From NCBI RefSeq assembly GCF_028583425.1, contig NC_072805.1:18858001-18922000 (forward strand): 64,000 nucleotides of DNA. The letters are read 5' to 3'. The notes beneath the pieces are model-generated. The model searched no databases, was not told the DNA's origin, and saw only the letters and a list, made by a program, of their open reading frames with translations. Below are positions 1 to 9,548 of the stretch, in pieces (the first letter of the stretch is position 1; the number at the start of each line of letters is the position of its first letter). A program made the position numbers and the translations under genes. The DNA is from Eublepharis macularius (Eukaryota; Chordata; Lepidosauria; Squamata; Eublepharidae).

Positions 1-136
1 CCACACACATTGGATAATGCACTTTCAATGCTCTTTAATGATCATTTGGAACTGAGTTTTCATGTGTGAAACACAAAATCCACTTCTAAAGGATTTCTAA
101 AGTGCATTGAGAGTGCATTATTTACCGTGTGTGGAA
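1..136. mobile_element. Palindromic MITE (nonautonomous DNA transposon)
   Basis: The left end starts CCACACACATTGGATAATGC and the right end, read in reverse complement, starts CCACACACGGTAAATAATGC. The match continues to about 31 bases with a few changes, and the inner sequence is also partly self-complementary. There is no coding capacity. The left flank lies outside the window, so a target duplication cannot be seen. Confidence 0.6.
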
Positions 137-1169
137 ATGGCCATTGTTTGATTGAGAGCTGGGCATTAAAACATCACGACCAAGTTCTAAAATCAAGTGG
201 ACAGATTTGATTCTGAGGACCCTGATTCGGCTTTTATCTGACAGATGTGATATTTTTATTACATGCCTAACTGAGGGCCAAGCTACACGTGACGAATGAC
301 ACTTGAACGGCAAGTGGATTGAGTGGAGGGCAAGTGAACAGGGAGGAATACATTGTTTTAAAACTGTTAATGGGATCAACCTTCTGTTATGTGATTTTTC
401 TCACGATTTCTGAGTTGTGTTTGTATGCGTAGTTTACTGCAGGTTGGTAGTGGGCCACCAGCCTGAGAAAGTGTAACAAGCCGCTGTGCTTTTTTTTTTT
501 TTTTTTGAAAATTTTTTATTGGGTTAGAATCCATTATTTCCACATTTACATTCAATTTTCCCCAATTTTTTCATCTCTAACCCCCTCCCTTTCCCCCCCC
601 TTTTTGTTGACTTCCAACAGCTTTCCAACCCTTTGTCCCCTTTCCCTTACTTTTATTAGCTTCCTCTATCTAAAACAAATATATATTCTCCATTATTCTA
701 AGCAGTACATCCTTAACTATTTTTAACATTATATGCCCAAACTGTAAGCCTTTGTTTCCATCTTAGATAAACAATTTATCCCAATTTTTCAATTTCAGGT
801 ATTTCTATATATCATAAACCATATAGATCATACATTCGTTTATATCAAACAATTTGACTTATTCTCTATATATATTACTCATTCTATCTTTTTATAATAG
901 TTCTATATATCTCTCCTCACGTAGTCAATCAATTTGACCCATCTATATCTTCAGACATTCAGTTTGGTACAAAACTTGTCAGAAAAAAAAGAAAATATTG
1001 TTAGTTAATCGCTCCTTATATTTAGTCCTTATAATTAATTATTTTCTCTATGTTCTGTTTGTTAACCTATATATATCTATATATATGTCAATCTATTAAT
1101 CTGACTGCTTATTAATTCACATTTATCTCTTCTCCCCCCGGTAAAGTCTCCCCCCTCTACTTCAATACT

Positions 1170-4100
1170 TCAGTAGTTCTCAAACTGCCACAGTTTTCCT
1201 CCCACCTCCCATTTCTTCTCCAGGTATTGTTTCAGCTTCTCCCAGTCTGTGTTGAACTGCCCTGAGTCCAGATCTCTCAATTTTCTTGTCATCTTGTCCA
1301 TTTCAGCCATATACAGCAATTTGTAAGTCCAATCTTCAATAGTTGGCACTTCTTGTACTTTCCATTTTTGCGCATACAAAAGTCTAGCTGCTGCTGTCAT
1401 ATAAAATATCAACGTCCTGTGTTGGGCTGGAATTCCCTCCATTCCCAAGTTCAGTAGCAGGAGTTCTGGGTTCTTATTAATTTGAAATTGTAAAATTTCA
1501 CTCATTTCTCTTATTATTTCCCCCCAGTACTGCCTGGCTACCTCACACGACCACCACATATGATAGAGGGAGCCCTCATGCTTCTTACATTTCCAGCATT
1601 TATTAGAAGTATTCAAATTCCCTAGCGCAATCTTCTTTGGTGTCATGTACCAACGATAGATCATTTTATAAATGTTCTCTTTGATATTAATACATGTCGT
1701 TGTCTTCATTGTAGTTTTCCACAAGTATTCCCATGCCTCCATTGTTATTTCTTTATTAAAGTTTATAGCCCATTTCACCATTTGTGTTTTAACTATCTCA
1801 TCCTCGGTATACCACTTCAACAGTACTTGGTATACCTTGGATATTCTTTTCTTATCTTCTTTAAGAAGGGTCTGCTCTAGTTCCGAATTCTCTATTCGTA
1901 TACCTCCCTTTACAGAGTCCGAATTATATAAGTCTCTGATCTGTCTATACTGGAACCAATCGTAGTTAGGTGATAGTTCCTCTTGTGTCTTTATTCTAAG
2001 TTTGGATGCTTCAGTTTTAGTTATTTCTTTATACGTTAAACATTGTTGTTCATTATCAACAGCTCTCGGGTCTATCACCTCATATGGAACCACCCACAAA
2101 GGGGTTCCTTCTTGTAGATAAATTCTGTACTTCTTCCAGATTATGTATAGACTTCTCCGAACAAAGTGATGCAGGAACATCGAGTTGACCTTTACTTTGT
2201 CATGCCATAAATATGCGTGCCATCCAAATATTTTTTTATATCCCTCTAGGGCTAATAGTTTCTTGTTCTTTAATGTCATCCATTCTTTCAACCAAACTAG
2301 GCAGATTGCATCATGATAAAGTCTCAGATTGGGCAGTTGCATTCCGCCTCTTTCCTTTGCATCTTGTAAAACTTTCACTTTCACTCGAGGCTTCTTGCCT
2401 GCCCAAACAAAATCTGATATTTTCCTCTGCCATTTTTCAAATTGTTTGGAGTCTCTGATGATTGGTATTGTCTGTAGCAAAAACATTACTCTTGGTAACA
2501 CATTCATCTTAACTGCTGCAATCCTGCCCAACCATGACAAATTCAATCTATTCCATTTAATCAAGTCTCTCTCTATCTGAGTCCATAGTTTTTCATAATT
2601 GTTTTTGAATAGATCTATGTTCTTTGCAGTTAATTTGACTCCCAAATATTTCACTTTACTTGTTACTTCACAATCCGTTGTTTCCATTAACAATTGTTGT
2701 TTCTGCTTAGTCATATTTTTGCATAATATCTTTGACTTCTTTTTGTTAATGAAGAAACCTGCCAAGTCTCCAAACTCCTTGATCTTATCTATCACTCTTG
2801 GCATGTTCTCCAATGGGTCCTCTACAATTAACATTATGTCATCCGCAAATGCTCTGACCTTGTATGAATAGTCCTTTATTTTTATTCCACGAATTTCATC
2901 ATCTTGACGTATTTGTATCATCAGAATCTCCAATACTAAAATGAACAACAATGGAGATAACGGGCAACCTTGTCTTGTTCCTTTACTTATCGTCAATTTC
3001 TTGGTCAATTCATCATTCACCACAATTGCTGCAGTCTGGTCTCTATAAATTTCCTTAATTGCTCTGATGAATCTTTCTCCCAATTGTAGCTTTTCCATAG
3101 TGGCAAACATAAAGTCCCAGTTTAAATTGTCAAACGCTTTTTCAGCGTCAACAAAGAAGAAACCAACCTCTTTGTCACAACGCTTGTCATAATATTCAAT
3201 AGCATTGATCACTGTCCTTAAGTTGTCTCTTATTTGTCTGTCTGGCAAAAAGCCTGCTTGTTCCTCCTCTATGACTTCCGAGAGCCACCCCTTCAATCTC
3301 TCCGCCAATATCTTCGCAAAAATTTTGTAGTCATTGTTGAGTAGCGATATAGGTCTATAATTTTTCACATTAGTCAGGTCTTGGCCCTCTTTTGGGATCA
3401 ATGATATATTCGCTTCACTCCAAGTTTCTGGAATCCTTTGATCCCTTAAAACCCCATTCATCACCTCTTTTAGGAATGGTGCCAGTTCATTAGCCATTGT
3501 CTTATAGAATTTAGCCGTAAGTCCATCTGGCCCTGGCGCCTTTCCTAGATTTGCAGATTGTATTGCCTTACTTATTTCCTCGTCAGTTACTTCACTATTC
3601 AACTTATTTCTCCAAGCTTCCGAGATTTCTGGAAGTTTGGTTTTCTCCAAATATGACGCTATTGATTCTTTGTTTACTTCTTTTTTATTATACAGCTTAG
3701 CGTAAAATTTATAAAAGGCTCTACTAATGGTAGCCTGCTCCAAATACGTTTTGTTATCTTCGCAAATTTTATTTATTATCTTCTTTTCCCTTTTCTTCTT
3801 CAATTGCCATGCCAGGTACTTCCCAGGTTTATTAGCACCCTCAAACGCTTTTTGATTCAGTCTTTTGAGATTCCACTCCAATTCTTTATTGCTCATTGCT
3901 GTTAGCTGTTCTTGAAGTATTTTAATTTCCTGGTATACCTTCTTTTTCCCTGGTCTCTTTTTTAGCTGTATTTCTTTGGCTTTTATTTTCTCCTCAATCT
4001 CTTGTCTTTTCTCCTCTTTCTTCTTTCTTGCTCTACCATTTAAGTCCATTAGTATGCCCCTTACAACCGCCTTGTAAGCATCCCAAACTTTATTGGTTGG

Positions 4101-4931
4101 TACTTCTTTATTCACGTTGTATTGTATAAAAAACTTTGTCTCTCTTCTCAGTATTTCCATATTCTCTCTTTCCTGTAACAAGTCCTCATTTATTCTCCAT
4201 GCTTTCCTTTTTCTCTTTTTTCCAAATTTCCACATAATTGGGTTGTGATCTGAGCCTACCATAGGCATTATTTCTACCTCCTTAGTCCATAATGCTAAGT
4301 CTTTTGAGGCCCAGATCATATCAATTCTTGATAATGTAGAATGCCTTGCAGAATAAAAAGTAAACTGTCTGCTTTTAGGATATTCTCTCCTCCATACATC
4401 TTCAAGAGTCTCTTGTTGAATCAACTCAAAAAAAAGCTTTGGTAATAGTCCTCTTTTCTTTTGTGCCGTTGTAGTCTTTTTGTCTAGTTCCAAGTCTGTC
4501 ACTCCATTGAAGTCTCCAGCAAGAATTATCTGGTCGTATGCAAGATCGTCTAAATGCTTCCTTAAATCCTCAAAGAAGCTTTCTTTTGCACCGTTAGGTG
4601 CATAAAGTCCGACTACCAACACTCTCTTTAAATTCCAAATACATTCCACTGCTACAAATCTAGCTTCCACATCTCTCATAACAAATTTTGGCTGTAGCTC
4701 CTCTTTTATGTACAACACCACTCCTCTTTTTTTCTTGTTGGAGGCCGCTACATATTCTTTGCCCAATTTTCCAGATTTTAAATATTTTACATCCTGCTTT
4801 CTGATATGGGTCTCTTGCAAACAAACAATGTCACATTTTTGTTTTAGTAGCCAGTGAAAAGTATTTTTCCTCTTATTCGGTGAGTTTAGTCCATTTACAT
4901 TCCAAGATAATACTTTACACTCCATACTCAT
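1170..4931 (-). CDS. L1 ORF2: endonuclease and reverse transcriptase
   Basis: 1253 residues. The N-terminal apurinic-type endonuclease shows WNVNGLNSP, CLQETH, the GDFNG motif, RIDMIW and GSDHN (to about residue 230). The reverse transcriptase follows, with NYRPISLLN, AGFLPDRQIRDN, FFVDAEKAFD (about 595), TRQGCPLSPLLF and the catalytic FADD (about 695). Near residue 1110 is a CCHC motif, C-x2-C-x8-H-x4-C (CWKC...H...C), typical of L1 ORF2. The start ATG overlaps the ORF1 stop as ATGA on the minus strand. A second Met at residue 3 (MECKVLSWNVNG) is also a plausible start. It would drive target-primed reverse transcription. All catalytic motifs I can check are present. Confidence 0.95.
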   Translation of the reverse strand: MSMECKVLSWNVNGLNSPNKRKNTFHWLLKQKCDIVCLQETHIRKQDVKYLKSGKLGKEYVAASNKKKRGVVLYIKEELQPKFVMRDVEARFVAVECIWNLKRVLVVGLYAPNGAKESFFEDLRKHLDDLAYDQIILAGDFNGVTDLELDKKTTTAQKKRGLLPKLFFELIQQETLEDVWRREYPKSRQFTFYSARHSTLSRIDMIWASKDLALWTKEVEIMPMVGSDHNPIMWKFGKKRKRKAWRINEDLLQERENMEILRRETKFFIQYNVNKEVPTNKVWDAYKAVVRGILMDLNGRARKKKEEKRQEIEEKIKAKEIQLKKRPGKKKVYQEIKILQEQLTAMSNKELEWNLKRLNQKAFEGANKPGKYLAWQLKKKREKKIINKICEDNKTYLEQATISRAFYKFYAKLYNKKEVNKESIASYLEKTKLPEISEAWRNKLNSEVTDEEISKAIQSANLGKAPGPDGLTAKFYKTMANELAPFLKEVMNGVLRDQRIPETWSEANISLIPKEGQDLTNVKNYRPISLLNNDYKIFAKILAERLKGWLSEVIEEEQAGFLPDRQIRDNLRTVINAIEYYDKRCDKEVGFFFVDAEKAFDNLNWDFMFATMEKLQLGERFIRAIKEIYRDQTAAIVVNDELTKKLTISKGTRQGCPLSPLLFILVLEILMIQIRQDDEIRGIKIKDYSYKVRAFADDIMLIVEDPLENMPRVIDKIKEFGDLAGFFINKKKSKILCKNMTKQKQQLLMETTDCEVTSKVKYLGVKLTAKNIDLFKNNYEKLWTQIERDLIKWNRLNLSWLGRIAAVKMNVLPRVMFLLQTIPIIRDSKQFEKWQRKISDFVWAGKKPRVKVKVLQDAKERGGMQLPNLRLYHDAICLVWLKEWMTLKNKKLLALEGYKKIFGWHAYLWHDKVKVNSMFLHHFVRRSLYIIWKKYRIYLQEGTPLWVVPYEVIDPRAVDNEQQCLTYKEITKTEASKLRIKTQEELSPNYDWFQYRQIRDLYNSDSVKGGIRIENSELEQTLLKEDKKRISKVYQVLLKWYTEDEIVKTQMVKWAINFNKEITMEAWEYLWKTTMKTTTCINIKENIYKMIYRWYMTPKKIALGNLNTSNKCWKCKKHEGSLYHMWWSCEVARQYWGEIIREMSEILQFQINKNPELLLLNLGMEGIPAQHRTLIFYMTAAARLLYAQKWKVQEVPTIEDWTYKLLYMAEMDKMTRKLRDLDSGQFNTDWEKLKQYLEKKWEVGGKLWQFENY

Positions 4932-5722
4932 GATCTTGTTGGTAAGTCTTTTTCATTGTCCTTAATAAATCGCTCCATCTCTCGCTCAGATCTGATGCGT
5001 TTTTTGGCCCCTCCAAACTCAAAGGACACTCCTTCCGGTAACTCCCATCTGTACCTGATTTTCATGTCCTTCAAAATCTGAATTAGCACTTTATATTTTT
5101 TCCGGTCCAGTAACACTGATCTGGGCAGTTCCTTCATTATAATAATCGTCTTGCCATCAATCTCCAATGGATCTTGAAACTGTTTTGTCACAATCCTCTC
5201 TTTCATATTTCGTGTTGTAAACTGCACAATCACATCTCTTGGTAGTTTCCTCTGGGTTGCTATTCTCGAATTCACACGGTATGCCACATCTAGGATAGCC
5301 ACAACTTCCTCCTCCTCCTTCCCCAGGTACTCAGCCAACACCTCAGTCATCTGTTCTTGCGCTGACTTTCCTTCCACTTCTGGCAAGCCACGAAAACGTA
5401 GCTGCTTCTCCATATGTTTAGTTTCTGCAACTGACATTCTCCCCTTCACCAATCTCATCTCTGTTTGTTGCGTGTCTGCTAAATTCTCCATCGCGTCTTC
5501 TACTGTTTTAACTCTCTGCTGCGTTCCTTGTAATTCACTTCGTATTGTCTCCATACCTTTTTTCACTTCTGACAGCTCCGATTTTACTGTCTGTGTAACC
5601 TCTTTAACCTCTTTTATCAGCTCCAATTTCGTGTCCTTAAGTTCTTTAATCATATCTAAAAGTTTTTTGTCCAGGTTTTTATCCAGGTTTTCTATTGCCG
5701 ATTGCCACTCTTTTTTTGACAT
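4928..5722 (-). CDS. L1 ORF1: RNA-binding coiled-coil protein
   Basis: 264 residues. The N-terminal half is a charged heptad-like coiled coil (about 5-115, rich in K, E and L) that would form the trimer. An RRM-like domain starts at LRFRGLPEVEGKSAQEQ (about 118), and a C-terminal domain contains RKLPRDVIVQF and KYKVLIQILKDMKIRYRW. This layout fits L1 ORF1p, which coats L1 RNA and acts as a nucleic acid chaperone. It ends ...PTRS with TGA sharing bases with the ORF2 start. It is shorter than mammalian ORF1p (about 340 residues). Confidence 0.9.
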   Translation of the reverse strand: MSKKEWQSAIENLDKNLDKKLLDMIKELKDTKLELIKEVKEVTQTVKSELSEVKKGMETIRSELQGTQQRVKTVEDAMENLADTQQTEMRLVKGRMSVAETKHMEKQLRFRGLPEVEGKSAQEQMTEVLAEYLGKEEEEVVAILDVAYRVNSRIATQRKLPRDVIVQFTTRNMKERIVTKQFQDPLEIDGKTIIIMKELPRSVLLDRKKYKVLIQILKDMKIRYRWELPEGVSFEFGGAKKRIRSEREMERFIKDNEKDLPTRS

Positions 5723-6633
5723 CGTGGGGCTTGCTTTAGCTCGCTCCCACGAATCCGCTCTCTTCCTTAACTCCGTGGCGTAAAATTTAACGTTTTTCTA
5801 TTTTAAATGTCCCGGTCTTCTTATAGAAATTAAATTTTAAAGAGTCCAAAATGTCGGGCGTCTTTTCTCTATGGTTTCTCTATGATTTTGTAATCCAAGA
5901 TGGCCTACTTCCTCTTCCGCTGAAGCCGCGACCCTTCCCCTTTCAAAAATGGCGATTCCCTACTTCCTGCCCTCCAGCAAGGGCCGCTTCTCTCCAGCCA
6001 CTCTATTGTTATTACGCACTTCCTGTCTCCCGTCTTCCCACAGCAGATCTCGCGATGGTGTCTTTTTCTCACAGCTCCAAAGCCACAGGTATTCAAAACA
6101 ATAGTCCCATTTCTTTAATAACTTCTTTAAACTTAGTCTCTTTTTAAATTCGATTCCTGCCGAGTCTTCCCCTCCTTTTCACTAGTCTGTTGCAGTTTAA
6201 AAATCTACTTTTTTTCCTCTCTGTTTTTATCAATCTGTCCCGTCTCAGAAGATAATGATCTTTACCTTCTCTTCACTTTTCTCGGGTTGTAATCGCTGTT
6301 TCGATTTTAAGTTCTCCTCTCAGCTTCTTCCCCCAATCGATGCTTGGGTATGTAGGTCTTATGCCAGCCGAATTGGCCCCAAAACTGCCGCAGAGATTAT
6401 AGCCGACCCGTCGCAAGGTGGGACCTCAAGGATCGGGGGGAGACTCGTTGTGTGGAGCCCCCCCTCGTCCGAGATCTAGCTCACCCTAGGGTCTTGAGCG
6501 TTCTTTGCCTGCTCCCCGCCTGAGAGCAGTCGGCCGCGGGCTATTTTCACCCCGCCGGCCGGTTAAAACGGCAGTCCGGTCAGCTCCGCAAGTGGAGCTG
6601 CGTTAGACCTCCATGGATCCCAAACAGGAAGTT
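5723..6633 (-). promoter_or_regulatory. L1 5' UTR, CpG-rich internal promoter region
   Basis: The 900 bases upstream of ORF1 are GC-rich at the element's 5' end (about 6380-6610, with many CpGs such as GGCCGCGGG and GCCGGCCGG). This is where an L1 keeps its internal RNA polymerase II promoter. No specific factor site is claimed. Confidence 0.55.
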
Positions 6634-6650
6634 CAAGCCGCTGTGCTTTA

Positions 6651-7225
6651 TTGTTGTTGTTATTTATGTATTTAATTAATTAATTTTATTTATTACTTCG
6701 ATTTATAAACTGCCATCCTCAGGGGCTCTGGGCGGTGAACATCAGTTAAAATCAATAAAAACAAAAAAAAAACAATAATTCTAAAATCAACATACAATAA
6801 ACAATAATAAAATAAATTAACCAAATACATTAAGGTGCAATGGTGGGGAGAACCCCCCACCCCAAAGGTGGGAGGCCGACATGGCACCGCCCCCTTCAAC
6901 CACCGAACGCCTGGCAGAACAGCTTTGTCTTACAGGCCCGGCGGAACGATAATATGTCCTGCTGGGCCCGGGTCTCCATTGACAGAGCGTTCCACCAGGC
7001 TGGGGCCAGGACTGAAAAGTCCCTGGCCCTGGTTGAAGCGAGGCGGGCTTCCTTAGGGCCAGGAACCACCAGTAAACATTTATCCGCTGATCGAAGCGGT
7101 CTCCGGGGAACATACAGGGAGAGGTGATCCTGAAGATATGCCAGTCCCAACCTGCTCAGGGCTTTAAAGGTAAGAACCAACACCTGATATTCCACTCTCC
7201 CCGTAAGTGGGCTCAGAACAGATAA
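6651..7225 (-). mobile_element. L2-type LINE 3' fragment
   Basis: The minus strand reads the C-terminal tail of an L2-like ORF2: VLTFKALSRLGLAYLQDHLS, VPRRPLRSADK, LLVVPGPKEARLASTRAR and FSVLAPAWWNALS, in one frame over about 6896-7276, followed by an A/T-rich tail toward 6651. The 5' part of the element is absent. The L1 at 493-6633 landed at its 3' tail. A related copy is at 42485-43085. Confidence 0.75.
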
Positions 7226-7963
7226 CATTAATAAGTAAATTAAATAAAAAGATAAAACAGGAACAGTATAAAACAAAGTAAAACCATCAACATTACAAAT
7301 ATCATTAAAACAACCAGATTACAGCGCACCTAATTGCGCAACCCATTGGACGAGAATATGGACAATAAAGTATTTAAGAGTGGGATTATCCTTGCCTGTC
7401 ATCAAGGGCCATGTGAATTCCATCCAGGCAAAATAGAAAATCAAAATTCTGTCCTTGAACCATCTAAATGGACTACTAACAAAAGCTGAATTTGTAACAA
7501 AAGCTGAACTCGGCAAGTTAAATGTACACCATTTCCACTGTAGTTTATTCTTTACATTTTGTTTTTTTACTTCAGAATTAGGGTGTTTAGGAAGCTGAAT
7601 TCCACAGCTAATTTCTCATTTTGCAACTTTTCTGTGCTCCCAGATATTTGCGGCATATCTACAGCCCTGCCTCAGGGAATCTTGAATGTTAGCATTTTGG
7701 TCAGATGCATCATACAAAGAGTAGGCTTTTTAAAAAAACAAACAAACCAGTTGCTCCGTCTGTCTCTGGTGAAAAGGCTGGGGGAGGGAATGTAACTCCT
7801 GAGAGAAGGGCAGGCGTGTCTTTGCTGGAATGCACACAAATTAGCATCTGAATGTGATTTATGCAGACTGGCAATGCTTCCTCTTATGAGAAACATACAA
7901 CAGCAAACAACTAACAAAGATTCACATAAAGAAACAAAAACAAACGAATAAATAAAAACATAG

Positions 7964-8130
7964 GTAAGGTAAAGGTAGTCCCCTGTGCAAGCACCGAGTT
8001 GTTACTGACCCATGGGGGGGACGTCGCACCACGACGTTTTCTTGGCAGACTTTTTGCGGGGTGGTTTGCCATTGCCTTCCCCAGTCATCTACACTTTACC
8101 CCCAGGAAACTGGGTACTCATTAAATAGTC
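7964..8130 (-). mobile_element. Sauria SINE, 5'-truncated
   Basis: In reverse complement it carries the Sauria SINE body (ACTGGGGAAGGCAATGGCAA) and the Bov-B-like tail (CGGTGCTTGCACAGGGGACT), which borrows the Bov-B LINE machinery. It is flanked by a perfect 17-bp target duplication, AATAAATAAAAACATAG, at 7947-7963 and 8131-8147. The tRNA-like head is missing. Confidence 0.9.
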
Positions 8131-8587
8131 AATAAATAAAAACATAGAGGGAGACATACCATTTTGGACATTTTACAGAATTTCTTTAAACTCGTTACAT
8201 AATCAGCAACTCTTCCATATTACCCATATGTTTACTAAATATATAACTTCGACTTTACTGCGAAGATATCCTAATTTTTCCATATTTCAGCCTATTATTT
8301 GTTGCCTACCTTACAATTCTAATTTTCAAATCCACAAATAATTCGTTCTGCTCTTTTACATACAGAAAGTCCATGAAAGGTTTCCAGATCTTCACAAAGT
8401 TGGCTAATAATATAATAATAATATAACCAAGCAAATATAGGCTACCAAGTAAAAAAAAAGAGAGAGAGAGACATGCAACCGCATTTTCTGATGTGAAAAA
8501 CACATATGGAGTTTCTCTTGACAGCTGAGAATCTCTGGTTTGGGATACTTTCTGTTGTCACCAGTGATTCAAGCTACATGGTGTTCT

Positions 8588-8790
8588 ATTTATTTACTTA
8601 CTTCATTTATACCCCCTCCTTTCCCCCCAAAGGGGGACCCAAAGCAGCTTTACATGGTTCCCTTCTCCATTTTGTCTTCACAACAACCCTGTGAGGTAGG
8701 TTAGGCTGAAAGTGTGTGGCAGGCCCAAGATCCCCCTTTAAGTTTCCGTGGCAGAGTGACGGAAACACACACTGGCTAACGCTACCATGA
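8588..8790 (-). mobile_element. CORE/MIR-type SINE with L2-like tail
   Basis: In reverse complement it has the diagnostic blocks of this family: CTACCTCACAGGGTTGTTGT, then an L2-like end, AAGCTGCTTTGGGTCCC, and an A/T tail (TTATTTACTTACTTCATTTAT on the plus strand). The tRNA-like head is eroded. It has sister copies at 42118, 48633, 49772 and 58262. Confidence 0.65.
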
Positions 8791-8950
8791 CCCTTTCCTC
8801 CATGCCCCTACTTGGGTCATATCACAAGCCCCACCCCCAAGCAACAACTGCATTTTATTACATACGAAACTGCCAAGCAGGTCTCCACATCATGTAGGGG
8901 CGGGGGCCTATGAACTGGCTTTTTGAGAGGGGGGTTAATTTGCAACTCCC

Positions 8951-9548
8951 TTTTTGTCCAGTAGCACCTTTAAGACTAACCAACTTTATTGTAGCATAAG
9001 CTTTCGAGAACCACAACTCTCTTTGTCAGATGCATGGCCATCCATCTGACAAAGAGAGCTGTGGCTCTCGAAAACTTATGCTACAATAAAGTTGGTTAGT
9101 CTCAGGGCTCATTTCGAGGCCATTTTGGGCCCATTTCGGCCTGGATTGGGGCTGAAACTGCCCGGATTGGGCCTCTGATGGGTGGTGGATTACTCTCCCG
9201 CTCAGCAGTGGTCCGATCCTGACCATTTTGGGCTCCTTTTCGGCCATTTTCAGCCACTTTTTGCCATTTTGGGCCCAATTTTGGCCCTGAATGGCAAGGA
9301 TTGGGTCCAAAACAGCCAGGATAGGTGATGTCAGGGGATGAGGCATATGTAAATCAGTTATGTTAATGACACACTTCCGGTGATGTCAAGGGGCATGACG
9401 TATGCTAATGAGTTATGCTAATGAATTATGCTAGAGAGTTCCTCCAGCTCTTTTTCTACGAAATGACCCCTGGTTAGTCTCAAAGGTGCTACTGGACTCT
9501 TTACTGTTTTGCAACTACAGACTAACACGGCTAACTCCTCTGGATCTA
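8951..9548. mobile_element. Penelope-like retroelement tail, palindromic, with hammerhead-like motif, split by a hAT MITE
   Basis: Two copies of a tail (GTTAGTCTTAAAGGTGCTAC family) face each other. The left arm reads on the minus strand from about 9040 to 8951. The right arm reads on the plus strand from 9041, is interrupted by a 370-bp insertion (9103-9472), and ends at ACTAACACGGCTAACTCCTC near 9548. Each arm holds CTGACAA, a short hairpin and GAAA, then GCTTATGCTA or ACTTATGCTA, which resembles a hammerhead ribozyme core. Such ribozymes are known from Penelope-like elements, so I lean to that class. There is no coding sequence to prove it. Confidence 0.55.
9103..9472. mobile_element. hAT-type MITE, 370 bp, nested in the Penelope-like repeat
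   Basis: The ends are CAGGGCTCATTTCG and, in reverse complement, CAGGGGTCATTTCG: 14-bp terminal inverted repeats with one mismatch. An exact 8-bp target duplication, GTTAGTCT, stands at 9095-9102 and 9473-9480. Eight-base duplications and CAGGG ends are typical of the hAT superfamily. It is noncoding, so it needed a transposase in trans. Confidence 0.85.

Larger units (their letters stand above)
493..6633 (-). mobile_element. Full-length LINE-1 (L1) retrotransposon, both ORFs open
   Basis: This is a 6.1-kb L1 on the minus strand, antisense to FA2H. Its parts in element order are a GC-rich 5' UTR (about 5723-6633), ORF1 (4928-5722), ORF2 (1170-4931), a 3' UTR with a G-rich polypurine tract (complement of about 575-606), and an A tail (complement of about 493-506). 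It is flanked by a perfect 16-bp target duplication, CAAGCCGCTGTGCTTT, at 477-492 and 6634-6649. The cut falls after TTT and before A on the plus strand, close to the L1 endonuclease preference. Both ORFs lack internal stops, so it is young and may be mobile. A 3'-truncated relative lies at 51232-51529. Confidence 0.95.
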
